A DNA stretch of 64,000 nucleotides from Arion vulgaris. Its lineage: Eukaryota > Mollusca > Gastropoda > Stylommatophora > Arionidae. Each line of letters starts with the position of its first letter. Positions within the stretch are counted from its first letter, which is position 1. The DNA lies in contig CM036761.1 of the NCBI GenBank assembly GCA_020796225.1, forward strand, positions 32,818,928 through 32,882,927, written 5' to 3'. The notes under the pieces were generated by a model. It had not been told where the DNA came from and did not search any database. It was given only the letters and a program-made list of their open reading frames with translations. Both the position numbers and the translations under genes were made by a program. Shown here piece after piece: positions 1 through 9,173 of this stretch.

Positions 1-145
1 TATTTACAGTTGGTCATCAACACACGACGGAGAATGTGATCAATATCACGATAGCTAACTTTAATTCTCATTGCTTCTATGATACACAATTGAACCCCGG
101 ACGTTTTTCTTCTGAGATCAACTTCTGCTATGCGACTACTCCATG
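1..145 (-). mobile_element. Degenerate tRNA-derived SINE (family F), partial
   Basis: This tract aligns by eye with the family F copies at 44265-44540 and 47608-48062. It shares the GTTGG...CACACGA...TGATGTGGTCAACATCACG block and the ATTGAACCCC stretch, which is the complement of a tRNA B box. It is truncated by the window edge and diverged. Confidence 0.5.
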
Positions 146-390
146 TGTGTCATAAACAGGGTGGTGCGCTTGAGGTATTCAACGGTCCCTCATAGTTTGT
201 TTCGTAGGGTTGTTTCTGTTTGCCAGATTTCCATTCTCATGTTGCTTAGACTGTGGCAGTCTTGGTCTGAGGACTGCTTTGGTGCTCTACAGGTGCAGAC
301 ATCCGAGTCCATGAGACCCGTTCTAAGAATCATCTACGCAGCACGTGTACTAACTACTACGTTATGGCTGCTCTCGCTTCACATCCCACC

Positions 391-652
391 TGTGTGGTGC
401 CGGGGCCCGCAAGGGAAGCAAAGAATAGTACCACTGCAACTTACAATGCATGTCGTGGGAGGCAACTGATGTAGGCCCTAGGGATGCTACCCTAGTAAAT
501 AAAAAACAACGTAGAAATCGGATGTGCTGGCCTACTTGTAGGCACATAACTAGCACAACGTACAATCGATCTTAGGCTCAGATTACATACAAATCATACA
601 GAGTGGTTGACAAGTGGTCGATATGGAGTGTTTGAAGAAGAAGAAGAAGAAG
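391..652 (+). mobile_element. SINE family A, near full length
   Basis: First of nine family A copies. It begins with GGTGCCGGGGCCCGCAAGGG, carries the core CATGTCGT...AGGC near its 5' third, and ends in TTGAAGAAGAAGAAG, a GAA-type tail. No tRNA-like promoter is obvious. Other copies: 2806, 17712, 41951, 49835 and 58920 (+); 38782, 60622 and 62755 (-). Confidence 0.75.
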
Positions 653-789
653 CTTCACATCCCAGTTGACACACGAGACATTAACAAGTTAGAGGCAGAG
701 TCATCACTTGAACAAAACTGTATTCAACGTCTAGTTGGCTGTTCCTGATTTGTACTTTGCGCTGTTTACTCGGAGCTAAAATAACTGTC

Positions 790-850
790 ATGTGGGTCAA
801 GTTTCGTAAGGGACAACCTCATCATCATCAGTCATCGTCGCGCCCAAGGA
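790..850 (+). mobile_element. LINE 3'-end scrap
   Basis: The segment reads GTCAAGTTTCGTAAGGGACAA followed by CATCATCATCA. The same coding end plus ATG/CAT-type tail terminates the LINE fragment at 12300-12640 (read on the - strand). Only about 60 bp remain. Confidence 0.4.
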
Positions 851-866
851 CACATACGGCAGAAGC

Positions 867-1222
867 AACACATGTCCACTCACGTCGATCTCTCTCTCTT
901 TCGCGATCACCGCCCAGACCGATGTACCAGACCTCCCCATAAATTCTATTCATGTGGAAATCTGATTCCTGCAGCCTTAGCATTGATGTGTTTTACGTCA
1001 CATCTTCAGCACCATTTGGAGCTCTAGTGCTTGTCCTTCGACGATGTGTCCGGTTTCGGCCAGCGTTTACTCGGTTCGCTCTCTGTTGCCATCTAGTGTT
1101 TTTTTACGGTGTGGGGTAGCTAGCCCCACGTCCGACCTCCCTAGTCGCCTCTTATGACATGCATGGCAAGTAACAGCGGTTCCGTTCTTACCCCCAATTT
1201 GGGCCCACGTAAACCACACTGA
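867..1222 (-). mobile_element. SINE family C with LINE-like 3' tail
   Basis: This is the reverse complement of the copy at 43283-43635 over about 350 bp. On the - strand it starts with a GGGCCCAAAT head, then the GTCATAAGAGGCGACTA core, and ends with ATGTACCAGAC-type sequence (complement GGTACATCGGTCTGGGCGG) and a GA-rich tail. That 3' end is shared with the LINE ends at 59478-59600 and 60880-60960. Confidence 0.7.
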
Positions 1223-1384
1223 CAACGTCGATCTTATGCTTTTCATTCTCCTTCGAACATATTCCTATGCATGTCTTCTAACTTGTAATCAAAAGTTGTC
1301 TATGTGCCCCTATGTCTCCTGTTTTTACACCTATCCATCTATTTGCCTAGAGCTGATTTCGTTCTTTGTTTATCATCTACAACA

Positions 1385-1505
1385 TGAAATGGGGGTCTGT
1401 AGTGGTGATAGTGAGCTCGATCACAACCCAAGCGTACCTGGTTCAAACTCCGTGGCAGGCAGTTTGGAAGCAAATTCATTTCCGTGGAATTTTCGCGAAA
1501 GGTGA
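1385..1505 (+). mobile_element. tRNA-like SINE head, single copy
   Basis: TGTAGTGGTGATAGTG resembles an A box and GGTTCAAACTCC a B box about 35 bases later, as in the head of a tRNA-derived SINE. There are no paired acceptor-stem arms, so it is not a functional tRNA gene. Confidence 0.4.
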
Positions 1506-2039
1506 AAATAGACCCGCTACAATAAAAATATTGTGTTATAAACGTTCCATTTCCAGTTTAGAAATATTTTGTGTAATCGTACGTACATCATAAACAAACT
1601 AAGCTTGTGCATATGTATTTAGTCACTTCATCCTCAGCCCAAACTTTGTTCTGGTATGTGTTCTTCTGTTTTCATCAATATTCAATGATTTATCTTGTGC
1701 ATCTTCATCAAGTTACGCTTGTGCTATAAGATGCATGTAACACTTTTAATGTTAGTGTTTTTAGATCTGTTTAGCAGGTTGTTCATAGAACATTCCAAAG
1801 AAGCTGATAGCTAGTACTTCAATACCAAGAGTAGAATGAAACTTTTAAAACCGTTTTCTTCGTTCACTAACTTCTACACTACGACACTTCACATGACAAA
1901 CCGTTAGGAAAGTGACAAAATCCCTGACAAGCCATCTGAGGAGCCACAATTTGTTATTAAATATATTCACAAAATTTCCGTCATGCTTTTTAAGTTTATA
2001 TATTTGTAGAAAACATCAGGCGAATTTATAAAATACAGC
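1506..2039. other. Unassigned AT-rich stretch
   Basis: I see no open reading frame with recognisable content, no terminal repeats and no second copy in the window. Confidence 0.5.
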
Positions 2040-2292
2040 TTTCTTCTTCTTCTTTGCGTTCGTTCTTTACGACCAATTTTAATCACTCTTTGTGATATGT
2101 TTGATATTTGCCAAGAACGTGTATACGTTGCACATTGGTTTGGTAGGCCCTAAACGCATAGACTTCTACACGTTTAGGACACGTGCATCCGATTTCATCC
2201 AAACCTCCTTAGTGGCCTCTTACGACATGCGGGACAGGTAACAGTGGCTCTATTCTTTACACCCTTATTTGGGCCCGGTAACCACTGGGCGA
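2040..2292 (-). mobile_element. SINE family D
   Basis: Matches 57838-58105 nearly end to end, including CGTGTATACGTTGCACATTG and the CTCTTACGACATGCG core. Read on the - strand it starts at a GGGCCCAAAT-type head and ends in a GAAGAAGAAG tail, like family A. Confidence 0.7.
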
Positions 2293-2361
2293 TACAGCTT
2301 TCAATTAAGCATATTCTAATAAATGAAATAGTATTCTGGTGCTTAACGTCAAAAGTTATAA

Positions 2362-2365
<4 letters not shown>

Positions 2366-2453
<88 letters not shown>
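2366..2453. repeat. (TA)n microsatellite
   Basis: About 44 uninterrupted TA units, directly followed by a 57-bp inverted repeat. Confidence 0.95.
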
Positions 2454-2455
<2 letters not shown>

Positions 2456-2456
<1 letters not shown>

Positions 2457-2512
2457 TTTTAGATGCCCTAAACAATACATATATAATATATATTGTTTAG
2501 GGGATCTAAAAC
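2456..2512. repeat. Near-perfect hairpin beside the TA tract
   Basis: 22-base arms (2456-2477 and 2491-2512, GTTTTAGAT... / ...ATCTAAAAC) pair with a single mismatch around a 13-base AT loop. No second copy is seen, so it may be a small foldback element or a product of TA-tract cruciform extrusion. Confidence 0.8.
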
Positions 2513-2805
2513 TTAGTTATAGTTTTCGTATACTATGATTTAACACGGATGTTATATGGACACTGATAATGAGAGTCTCCCTTTCAGCTGTTTCCAGACA
2601 ATTTATGGTTATTACATATCGATCTGAGTAATGTCCAGTCTGAATATAATCTGTTCTGTGTTGATCATCTTCATAATGTGTCCGCATTTTCCAGACCTTG
2701 CAGTCCAGGTCCTCTCCATCACCCACGCTTATACCTTTCACGTGACTAGAACTATTTTCACAAACTGGTCTGCATCATGAAGTAAATGTGTTGCCTTGTT
2801 CGAAT

Positions 2806-3044
2806 GTGGCACACGTGTGTTTCCGGACTCGCAAGGGAGGAGGGGGTAGTAACATTGAGACCGAGGTAAGGGCCCAGGGAAGCTACCTAGGAAATAAAAA
2901 GCGTCGCAGAAATCGGAAGTTCTGGACCTACTTGTAGACGCATAACTGGCACAACGTACAGCCGCTCTTAGGTTTAAATCACATACACATCACAAAGAGT
3001 GGTTTAACAAGGAGTCGATATGGAGCGTTCGAAGAAGAAGAAGT
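2806..3044 (+). mobile_element. SINE family A
   Basis: Diverged head, then the GTCGCAGAAATCGGA block, GGTTTAACAAG and the CGTTCGAAGAAGAAGAA tail. Its 3' half belongs to the longer segment repeated at 4985-5765. Confidence 0.65.
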
Positions 3045-3239
3045 CTAATGTGGGACTGTGACCACCCGAATGTGTAGAACAACTGGAAAGCCCAGCAGAG
3101 GTAAAGAAAGTGCGCGTTTCCGCTCGCAGGGAACTACTGCTGCCTTGTAATTTGATTGGGGACAATCAAAGACTAACGGAGCAAACTGTACACAAAACTG
3201 GGCGGTAGGCAAAAACCAAGCAGTCCATAACAAGACGGG

Positions 3240-3555
3240 TATAGCTGGGCAGATGACGATCATCAACCCGGGATGGCAGGTCGTCTACGGGTCGCTGCCC
3301 TGAAAGAAAATAGCAGCCTGCTGCCTTGTGGGTTTTGGCTAGGGACAGCAAAAGGCTAACGGAGAGCGAACCTAGTAAATGATGGTTTAAATCGAACACA
3401 CCGCCGAAGGATAAGCACCTGAGCTCCAATAGGTAATGAAGGTTGTGCACGTACATCCGTTCTTGATGTTCGACTGCTTACATATCACAATAGAAGGATA
3501 CAATGATAAAAGCGGCCTAAGAACGATCGAGAGAGAGAGAGAGAGAGAGAGAGAA
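3240..3555 (+). mobile_element. Family C-like SINE with GA tail
   Basis: AACGGAGAGCGAAC...CGCCGAAGGATAA...CTCCAA matches the middle of the SINE C copy at 43283-43635. It ends in a GA microsatellite at about 3530-3553. The head differs from family C. Confidence 0.45.
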
Positions 3556-3599
3556 TGTGGGGCACCGCAAGATCAACAACGTATATTTTTCACACTCTT

Positions 3600-3722
3600 C
3601 TGAGATTGTCTTACACTCACACTGATATTTGTGTTACACTCACACTGATATATGTCTTACACTCACACTGATATCTGTCTTACACTCACACTGATATCTG
3701 TCTTACACTCACACTGATAGTT
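3600..3722. repeat. 23-bp tandem repeat, about 5 copies
   Basis: Unit TGTCTTACACTCACACTGAT plus three bases, repeated five times with few changes. Confidence 0.9.
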
Positions 3723-3827
3723 GTAGAGATGTGAACACTCAATCTTAACTGATCATTTCGTTATCAATTTCTCCAAGTTTTGCACCTACACATGCACATG
3801 AAACTACACACATACGCAGACACACAT

Positions 3828-3935
3828 TGATTGATTGATTAATATGACCACGATCATTGCAATTCGGTGAGTAACCATGTGTGCTCCGATCTCTTTCTAA
3901 CACAGGATGCTGCAGTATACGAACTCAATATCGAA
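3828..3935 (-). mobile_element. SINE family B, 3' end only
   Basis: Contains TTGATTGATTGATTAA (the complement of the family's AATC-type tail) and CGGTGAGTAACCATG...CCGATCTCTTTCT, as in the full copy at 8246-8665. It is cut off where Penelope sequence begins; the same SINE continues uninterrupted in the second duplicate at 5695-6075. Confidence 0.65.
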
Positions 3936-4985
3936 ATAGGGGGAAGACTTCAGTAAAACTTGGTAAATAGTGAAACACGTACAAACAAAGTACTATAGTT
4001 TTACAAAATACATAAACAGTGACGATAAACAGCAACGTTTCGACCAACAAGGCCTTTATCAAGCAAACGAACAAACAGGAGTGACAAATTAAAATGAAAC
4101 AAAAATGGACGACCAAATACCAACGTATCTAAGGAAAATCTGGAATAAAAACGAATAACGAAATAAATGTAACACAAAAAACACATAAAAACTAGAAATA
4201 GAACGGAAAAGAAACAATGAAACATCTAGTAAATATATAACTTGAATACATGCAACATATACCCATATAGATTACAAAGCATGGGAAGAGAAGTACTAAG
4301 AAGCATAAGAATGTAATACATGCAACATATACCCATATAGATTACAAAGCATGGGAAGAGAAAGTACTAAGAAGCATAAGAATGTAATACGTTGAGCCGC
4401 GTGGTCGCAAGGTACCATACAAAGAAATCAACCGATTCTCCAGAGCAAATCGACTACGATCATCAGAGGAACATGATCGGATGGCTGTGACCTGGACATC
4501 GCAAGCTCCTGAATGGCCAGTATCATTGAAATGGGTAGCTACAGGGTCACAGAGCATTGGCGTATATCGCGCAAGTGTTGGGCGAATCGGTCACTGAGTC
4601 TCCTGCCGGTTTCCCCAATATAGGCCTTGTTGCACCGCTTGCAGATAATGGCATAGATAATATTACGGGACTCGCACGTGAAACTGTCTTCAACAACGAA
4701 CGGGGCTTTTGGAAAAGACACCGTGCGGGTCTGTATTACATAAGCACAAGTGTTGCAGTGCCGACGGCCACACTGGATGGTGCCAAAATGACTCTGGATA
4801 TTAGGCTTGAGGCGACTGTGAACCAACATATCCTTAAGGTTCGCCTCGTCTGTACGCCACCAAAGGATAGTGTTGGAAGATTAGAACGTGTCTCAGGATC
4901 AGACTGAAGAATGAAGATGACGAATAGACTTTCTTCACAAAGGGAACATGAGGGTGGGAAAGTACCAGACAAGTTTCACCTGTCA
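3936..4985 (-). pseudogene. Penelope-like element, GIY-YIG endonuclease end
   Basis: On the - strand, frames at about 4920-4550 and 4557-4390 together read like the C-terminus of a Penelope-like retroelement. They show a CRRHCNTC-type cysteine cluster, then CESRNIIYAIICKRC and AYIGETGRRLSDRF, the zinc-linked GIY-YIG nuclease motif of this class, then HFNDTGHS and a final ENRLISLYGTLRPRG block. At least one frame change (near 4550) and further breaks upstream (4830-4920) inactivate it. The reverse transcriptase part is absent. Downstream on the - strand lie a 72-bp tandem duplication (4246-4390) and the element's terminal region with a hammerhead-like motif (4040-4065). The class assignment rests on the endonuclease motif and on the matching tail copies at 12760, 18083 and 52178. 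Confidence 0.7.
4246..4390. repeat. ~72-bp direct duplication
   Basis: The segment from AATACATGCAACATATACCC to AAGCATAAGAATGTAATAC occurs twice head to tail with one-base differences, inside the Penelope fragment's downstream region. Confidence 0.9.
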
Positions 4986-5765
4986 GAATTCGGAAGTTCT
5001 ATGCTGGTTGAAGGAAAGCAACCGCTATAGTTAAATCATGCCATCATCACAAGGGGGGTTTAACAAGGCTCATATGGAGTTGGAAGAAGGCTAGGGACTG
5101 TGACCAAAATTCGAACAACTGACCGCAGAGTAAGAAGTGCCAGTTCCGCTCCAGACCTGTAGCTTAATTTGATTGACAATAAAGACAAACGAGCAATTCA
5201 GAGACTGGCGTGTCAGGCACCAAGCAGTCCATCAGTTCTCGATGATCGGGATGGCAGTCGATTCTAGGGTCCTGGAGAATCGCCTGCTGCCTTTGGTTTG
5301 TAGGGTACTGCAACAACGGAGAGCGAACTAGTACATTCTTAAATCGAACACTCCGCAAGGATAGCACCTGACTCAATAGGTATGAGTTGTGCACGTACAT
5401 CCGTTCTTATGTTCGACTCTTACTATCACAATAGAGATAATATGATAATGGCATGAATCATCGCAGAGAAGAAATGTGGCACTAGATTCATCGTATATTT
5501 TTCACTCTCTTCTGAGATTTTTACTATGTGATTTTGTGTTACATTTATTTCTTACTTGTATCGTTTACCTCCAGATTCTTCTTAACTCACACTGATATTG
5601 TTACATCCATATTGTAGAATTAACACTATTTAACTGTCATTTCGTTATCATTCTCCGTTTGATAAATGCCATAAACTACAATACGCGACCTTGTTATTGA
5701 TTATTCTAGATCATTATTGGTAGTAACCATAGTCACTTTTTAACACAGTGTGCTTACGAACTCAA
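4985..5765 (+). repeat. Copy 2 of the duplication, deletion-riddled
   Basis: Collinear with 2925-3935 but about 225 bp shorter, through dozens of small deletions rather than a few large ones. The GA tract and most 23-bp tandem units are lost. The pattern resembles uncorrected long-read consensus as much as decay. Confidence 0.7.
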
Positions 5766-6075
5766 TAGCACCGGCAAGGGTCCCCGATGTAATTTTCAAG
5801 ATGATGAAGATTTTTTTGTAGGAATTTAACTTTTCATTTCTTCTAATGAATTTTGCCTTGGCAGCGGCTTTCCAGCCTGCTCTTCTCGATTTTGAACTAC
5901 CAAGGGTTCATTTACGTGCTCCAGTTGAACACGGGACCTACGTTTTATCGTCAGTCTCCGATATGACTAGGAACTCGATGTCATCTACACTGAGATCGGG
6001 GATCTCTGGAAAAATATCCTGATGGCTCCACGAGGGAACAAACCTTTGGCACGAGAGATGAGTACTTAACCTCTA
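5695..6075 (-). mobile_element. SINE family B
   Basis: Shares GGGTCCCCGATGTAATTTT, GCGGCTTTCCAGCCTG and TTTTGAACTACCA...ACGTTTTATCG with 8246-8665. On the - strand the head ends near TTTGGCACGAGAG. Confidence 0.75.
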
Positions 6076-6120
6076 CGTTACAGAGAGTCCTTAGACACAC
6101 CACAGAGACTTAGAGACATT

Positions 6121-6300
6121 CATAGATGCAGCGGCGGCTCGTGATCATTTTTGTTGGTGGGGCCAGACAAAATTTTCGGAAAAATCATGGTTTCGGTTAG
6201 GTTATATTTTAATGTATAAAATAATAAATACACGTTACACCTTATTTGTGGTGGGCCCGGCCCCACTGGCCCTTAATGACGAGCCGCCGCTGCATAGATG
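6121..6300 (+). mobile_element. hAT-type MITE, copy 1, with 8-bp target duplication
   Basis: The element is 6129-6292 (164 bp). Terminal inverted repeats CAGCGGCGGCTCGT / ACGAGCCGCCGCTG are flanked by an exact 8-bp duplication CATAGATG (6121-6128 and 6293-6300). No coding capacity. Eight-base duplications with CAG...CTG ends point to hAT mobilisation. Four sister copies lie in the window. Confidence 0.92.
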
Positions 6301-6319
6301 TAATCAACATCACATCAGC

Positions 6320-6523
6320 AGCTTTTACTAGTTTTCAAACTAGATTATAGAAATACTGACTGAAAACCGTTGTACCGCAGTGGTTAGTGTACTGACTTCT
6401 TAAACTGGTGCTTCTATGTTCGAAATCCCAAATTGGGCGGGATTTCTTTCCAACAGAAAAAGGGCTCTTATGTTGATACAGCTCAACTGGCTACAAGAGA
6501 AACCGTACAAACAAAGAAGCATG
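6320..6523 (+). mobile_element. tRNA-derived SINE family G, left arm of an inverted pair
   Basis: CCGCAGTGGTTAGTG (A box-like) and TGTTCGAAATCCC (B box-like) mark a tRNA-type head. About 190 bp match the reverse complement of 7413-7608 at roughly 93 percent by eye. It lies 97 bp upstream of the malate dehydrogenase exon. Confidence 0.8.
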
Positions 6524-6619
6524 ATGTTTCCGCTTTATCCATCAAGTGTCGTTGATATAACATACATTACGTTGAACATAATTTTGAACTCTTTACAATT
6601 TAAGTTTACATTTTTGCAG

Positions 6620-6758
6620 AAACGTAAAACAACATGCACCGCCATGACCATAGCGACAGCAGCCACACAGCACATGCGTGACTGGTTAAACGGCACCAAA
6701 CCAGACGACTGGACCTCAATGATTGTTCTTTCTGACGGCAGTTACGGTATAGAGAAAG
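6620..6758 (+). CDS. Malate dehydrogenase (cytosolic type), internal exon
   Basis: This exon encodes part of the C-terminal catalytic domain of an NAD-dependent malate dehydrogenase, which interconverts malate and oxaloacetate in the cytosol. The 139-bp reading frame contains CTAMTIATAATQHMRDWL, then GTKPDDWTSM, then SDGSYGI. This matches the order of the family's SSAMSAA helix, the HVRDW..GTP loop and the SDG-SYG strand. It follows a strong acceptor (TTTACATTTTTGCAG) in phase 0 and ends at a GT donor (GAGAAAG|GTTTGT) leaving one base, which the next exon at 9742 completes as glycine. The serine/alanine-rich substrate-binding stretch is diverged (CTAM rather than SSAM). No upstream exon was recognised in 1-6600. 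A processed copy is excluded by the introns. Confidence 0.8.
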
Positions 6759-7019
6759 GTTTGTGCTAAATATATTATAGCTACATTACAACGTCTGTGA
6801 CTGCAAATCATTCTATATTAAACAAAAGCATTTAATGTGAAGGCTGGAACACGTGTGCCGTATGAACGATGGTAGAGTTCCAAAGGAAACTATATGGTCA
6901 ACTCGCAACTGACAATAGACTGCATGGGCACCCATTACTATGCTTTATTGACACCTGCAAGCGGTATTTAACTTCGTGCAGCATAGACAAAGAAAATGAG
7001 ATCGGTTGGCCAAAGACAG

Positions 7020-7310
7020 GCACGCATGGCGAGCGGAAGTGAGGGATGGCTAAAAAGAAAAGAATAAAACACTATCACATATGGAAACAAAAGAGAGTGC
7101 AGAGGGCAGAGAAACCATCCTATGTATCAGCTCCAGTTTCCAGTTTCGCTTATCAACTCCAGTTTTCAGTTTCACCTGCAGCAACTATGACACGAAATAC
7201 CATTTCAGATTATGTCAGTACAGCCACAACAGACGTTGTGATTTAGCACAGAACAAACTACGTGATGCAAAACCTATTGTTTCCTGAGACAAAGAGACCA
7301 TTCATGATGA
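7020..7310 (+). mobile_element. LINE C-terminal zinc-finger scrap
   Basis: Reverse-complement partner of 63175-63420. Fragments of a terminal zinc-finger coding block (CGKxCxSxIGxxSHxxxC type, clearer in the partner) are followed by TAAACTACGTGATGCAAAAC-like sequence and a GATGAATGAT end. Many frame breaks. It lies in the first malate dehydrogenase intron. Confidence 0.55.
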
Positions 7311-7412
7311 ATGATAATCTGTTTTCAAGTGATAGGGTATATTGAGGAACATTTTGTTAGGCCATTATTTTAATTTAATCAATTACACTCGATGGATAAC
7401 GAGGTCAACATC

Positions 7413-7608
7413 GTGCCTCTTTGTTTGTACGGTTTCTCTGGTAGCCAGTTGAGCTGTATCAACATAAGAGCCTTTTTCTATTGGAAAGAAATCCCTTCCA
7501 ATTTGGGATTTCGAACACAGAAGCACCAGTTTAAGAGGTCAGTGCACTAACCACCGCAGTACAACGGTTTTCAGTCAGTATTTGTATATACTAGTTAGAA
7601 AAAGCTTT
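7413..7608 (-). mobile_element. SINE family G, right arm of an inverted pair
   Basis: Reverse complement of 6320-6523, including the B box region GGGATTTCGAACAC and the outer CAACGGTTTTCAGTCAG. With its partner it brackets the 139-bp exon at 6620. Confidence 0.8.
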
Positions 7609-8015
7609 TTAGCTATGGTTAGGATATAAGGATATTCAACTCCAGTGTGAAAATAGTAGGCGACTCATGTACGCTTCCAAAACATGGAGAACTACGAAGC
7701 AGATTGCAAACAAAAATACAGCTATTTAGATCTTAGTTCATGAGAAAGATCTTACGCATACCTTAATCAAAGAAAATTAGTAATGAATAGTAATGCTATT
7801 GAACCAAGTAAAGAACGGCTGATGAGTAAATTCGCAAGAGGAAATGAATAGGAGAGACTGGTTCGTGGTTTTGGTCGTTCAGATATTTCTCATTATATGT
7901 TCTGAATAAATCTTAAATATGTATATGGAGAGGATGCCACCTTGTTTTACTCCCGTTGACACTACAGTCTATTCTGAGTTTTTGCTATCTTCTCTACCAG
8001 CTATTTGCTGTTTAT
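7609..8015. other. Intronic stretch with nothing recognised
   Basis: AT-rich, with no second copy in the window and no coding content that I can support. Confidence 0.5.
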
Positions 8016-8145
8016 CATATAATATTTAGATTAGGGGGAAATGTGATGGAAATTCTTAGTCCTCATTTATCATATAATATTTATATTAGGTGGGCAAAAT
8101 GTGATGAAAATTCTTAGCCCTCATAATATTTCACAATTTTTTTAT
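8016..8145. repeat. ~60-70-bp direct duplication
   Basis: CATATAATATTTAGATTAGG...AATTCTTAGTCCTCAT occurs twice in tandem with a few substitutions. Confidence 0.8.
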
Positions 8146-8245
8146 ATTGAACATTGTCGAAGACCTCAATATAGTCTATGAAACAGGTATGTGATCTACA
8201 TTATATTGTCTGCATTTTCCGAAGATATTTCTCGTATTGAAATGA

Positions 8246-8665
8246 TCGATTGATTGATTGATAGGGCTGTCATCATTACACTTCGGTGAGTAACCTTGTA
8301 TGCTCCGATCTCTTTCTTACACAAGAAGATCTCAGCTACATTGGACGAACTCCTCAGCACTGACGAGGGTCCCCGATGTAATTTTGAAGATGGTGAAGAT
8401 ATTTTTGTTAGAAATTATTTTATACTCGTTTTTACTGAATTTTGACCGGGCAGCGGCTTTCCAGCCTGTTCTTCTCGATTTTGAACTGCCAGGGGTTATT
8501 TTACGTGCTCAAATTGAGATCGGGACTTACGTTTTATCTCCGTCTCCGATAGGACTAAAAACTCGATCTCACCTACACTTAGATCAGGGATCTCTGGGAA
8601 AAAAATATCAAGCTGGCTGCCCGAGGGAGCGAACCTGGTACCTTTGGCACGAGAGTCGAGCACCT
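8246..8665 (-). mobile_element. SINE family B, near full length
   Basis: On the - strand it runs from a tRNA-like head (complement of GGAGCGAACCTGG...GGCACGAGAGTCGAGC) to an AATC-repeat tail (complement of GATTGATTGATTGAT at 8246). Best copy of the family together with 16905-17345. Confidence 0.8.
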
Positions 8666-8805
8666 AAACTCTGTTCAACTCCGCGGACTGGCAGAAAAGC
8701 TACAGGTTTCCTAGATTTACGGTGTTCGTGGCACCGAGCCGAAGGGTTACGATGTCCATGACACCGAAGTGCTTCTGGATTTTAAAAAAACACAAAAACC
8801 CTCTA
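8666..8805 (+). mobile_element. SINE family E, 5'-truncated
   Basis: GTTCAACTCCGCGGACTGGCAGAAAAGC through GGGTTACGATGTCCATG to CTTCTGGAT and an A-rich tail, matching 48843-49052. It abuts the head of the SINE B copy directly, giving a composite of two SINEs back to back. Confidence 0.75.
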
Positions 8806-8910
8806 TTCCACGGAGACCCCTAGCGTATTGAAATGACGATCCCTGGTGCAATGTATGAAATCTACCTGCCATTTATGAATTTGTTATTTTCATTTAATTA
8901 CATATGATAC

Positions 8911-9173
8911 TACAGGGTGTTCAAGATAATTGCAGCCCCATTGACAAATCGAAACTTGCCAGATAATCTATCGCGTTGTGTTTATGTACTATTTAAACCG
9001 GTTCTGACTAGCTCGTCCTACGTCACATTTGTTCATCGCCCCTTCCCGCACTACAATTACACACCATCACACAACCTTGACCTATACTACGTCATAACTG
9101 AACCTTCTCATTTCCATACATATATGCCAGATTAACTCCATTCATAGGTCGCTTTTAAGTTGAACACCCTGTA
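8911..9173 (+). mobile_element. Tc1/mariner-type MITE, TA target duplication
   Basis: Element 8913-9171 (259 bp) with 12-bp perfect terminal inverted repeats CAGGGTGTTCAA / TTGAACACCCTG and flanking TA dinucleotides. It is non-autonomous: the open frame inside has no transposase features. Single copy in the window. Confidence 0.8.

Larger units (their letters stand above)
2925..3935 (+). repeat. Copy 1 of a ~1 kb direct duplication
   Basis: The order of blocks (SINE A tail, GGGACTGTGACC, GAGCAATTCAG-like region, AACGGAGAGCGAAC, GTTGTGCACGTACATCCG, 23-bp tandem, SINE B tail) is repeated at 4985-5765. The second copy has lost roughly a fifth of its bases in scattered small deletions. The Penelope fragment lies between the copies. 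Confidence 0.75.

Noticed and set aside
143..469. 108-codon frame
   Set aside because: It overlaps the start of a SINE A copy and shows no family resemblance.
8300..8761. 153-codon frame with a signal-peptide-like N-terminus
   Set aside because: It lies across SINE B and SINE E sequence on the strand opposite to SINE B, and the frame is not kept in sister copies.
8917..9135. 72-codon frame
   Set aside because: It is the interior of the TA-flanked MITE, with no transposase features.
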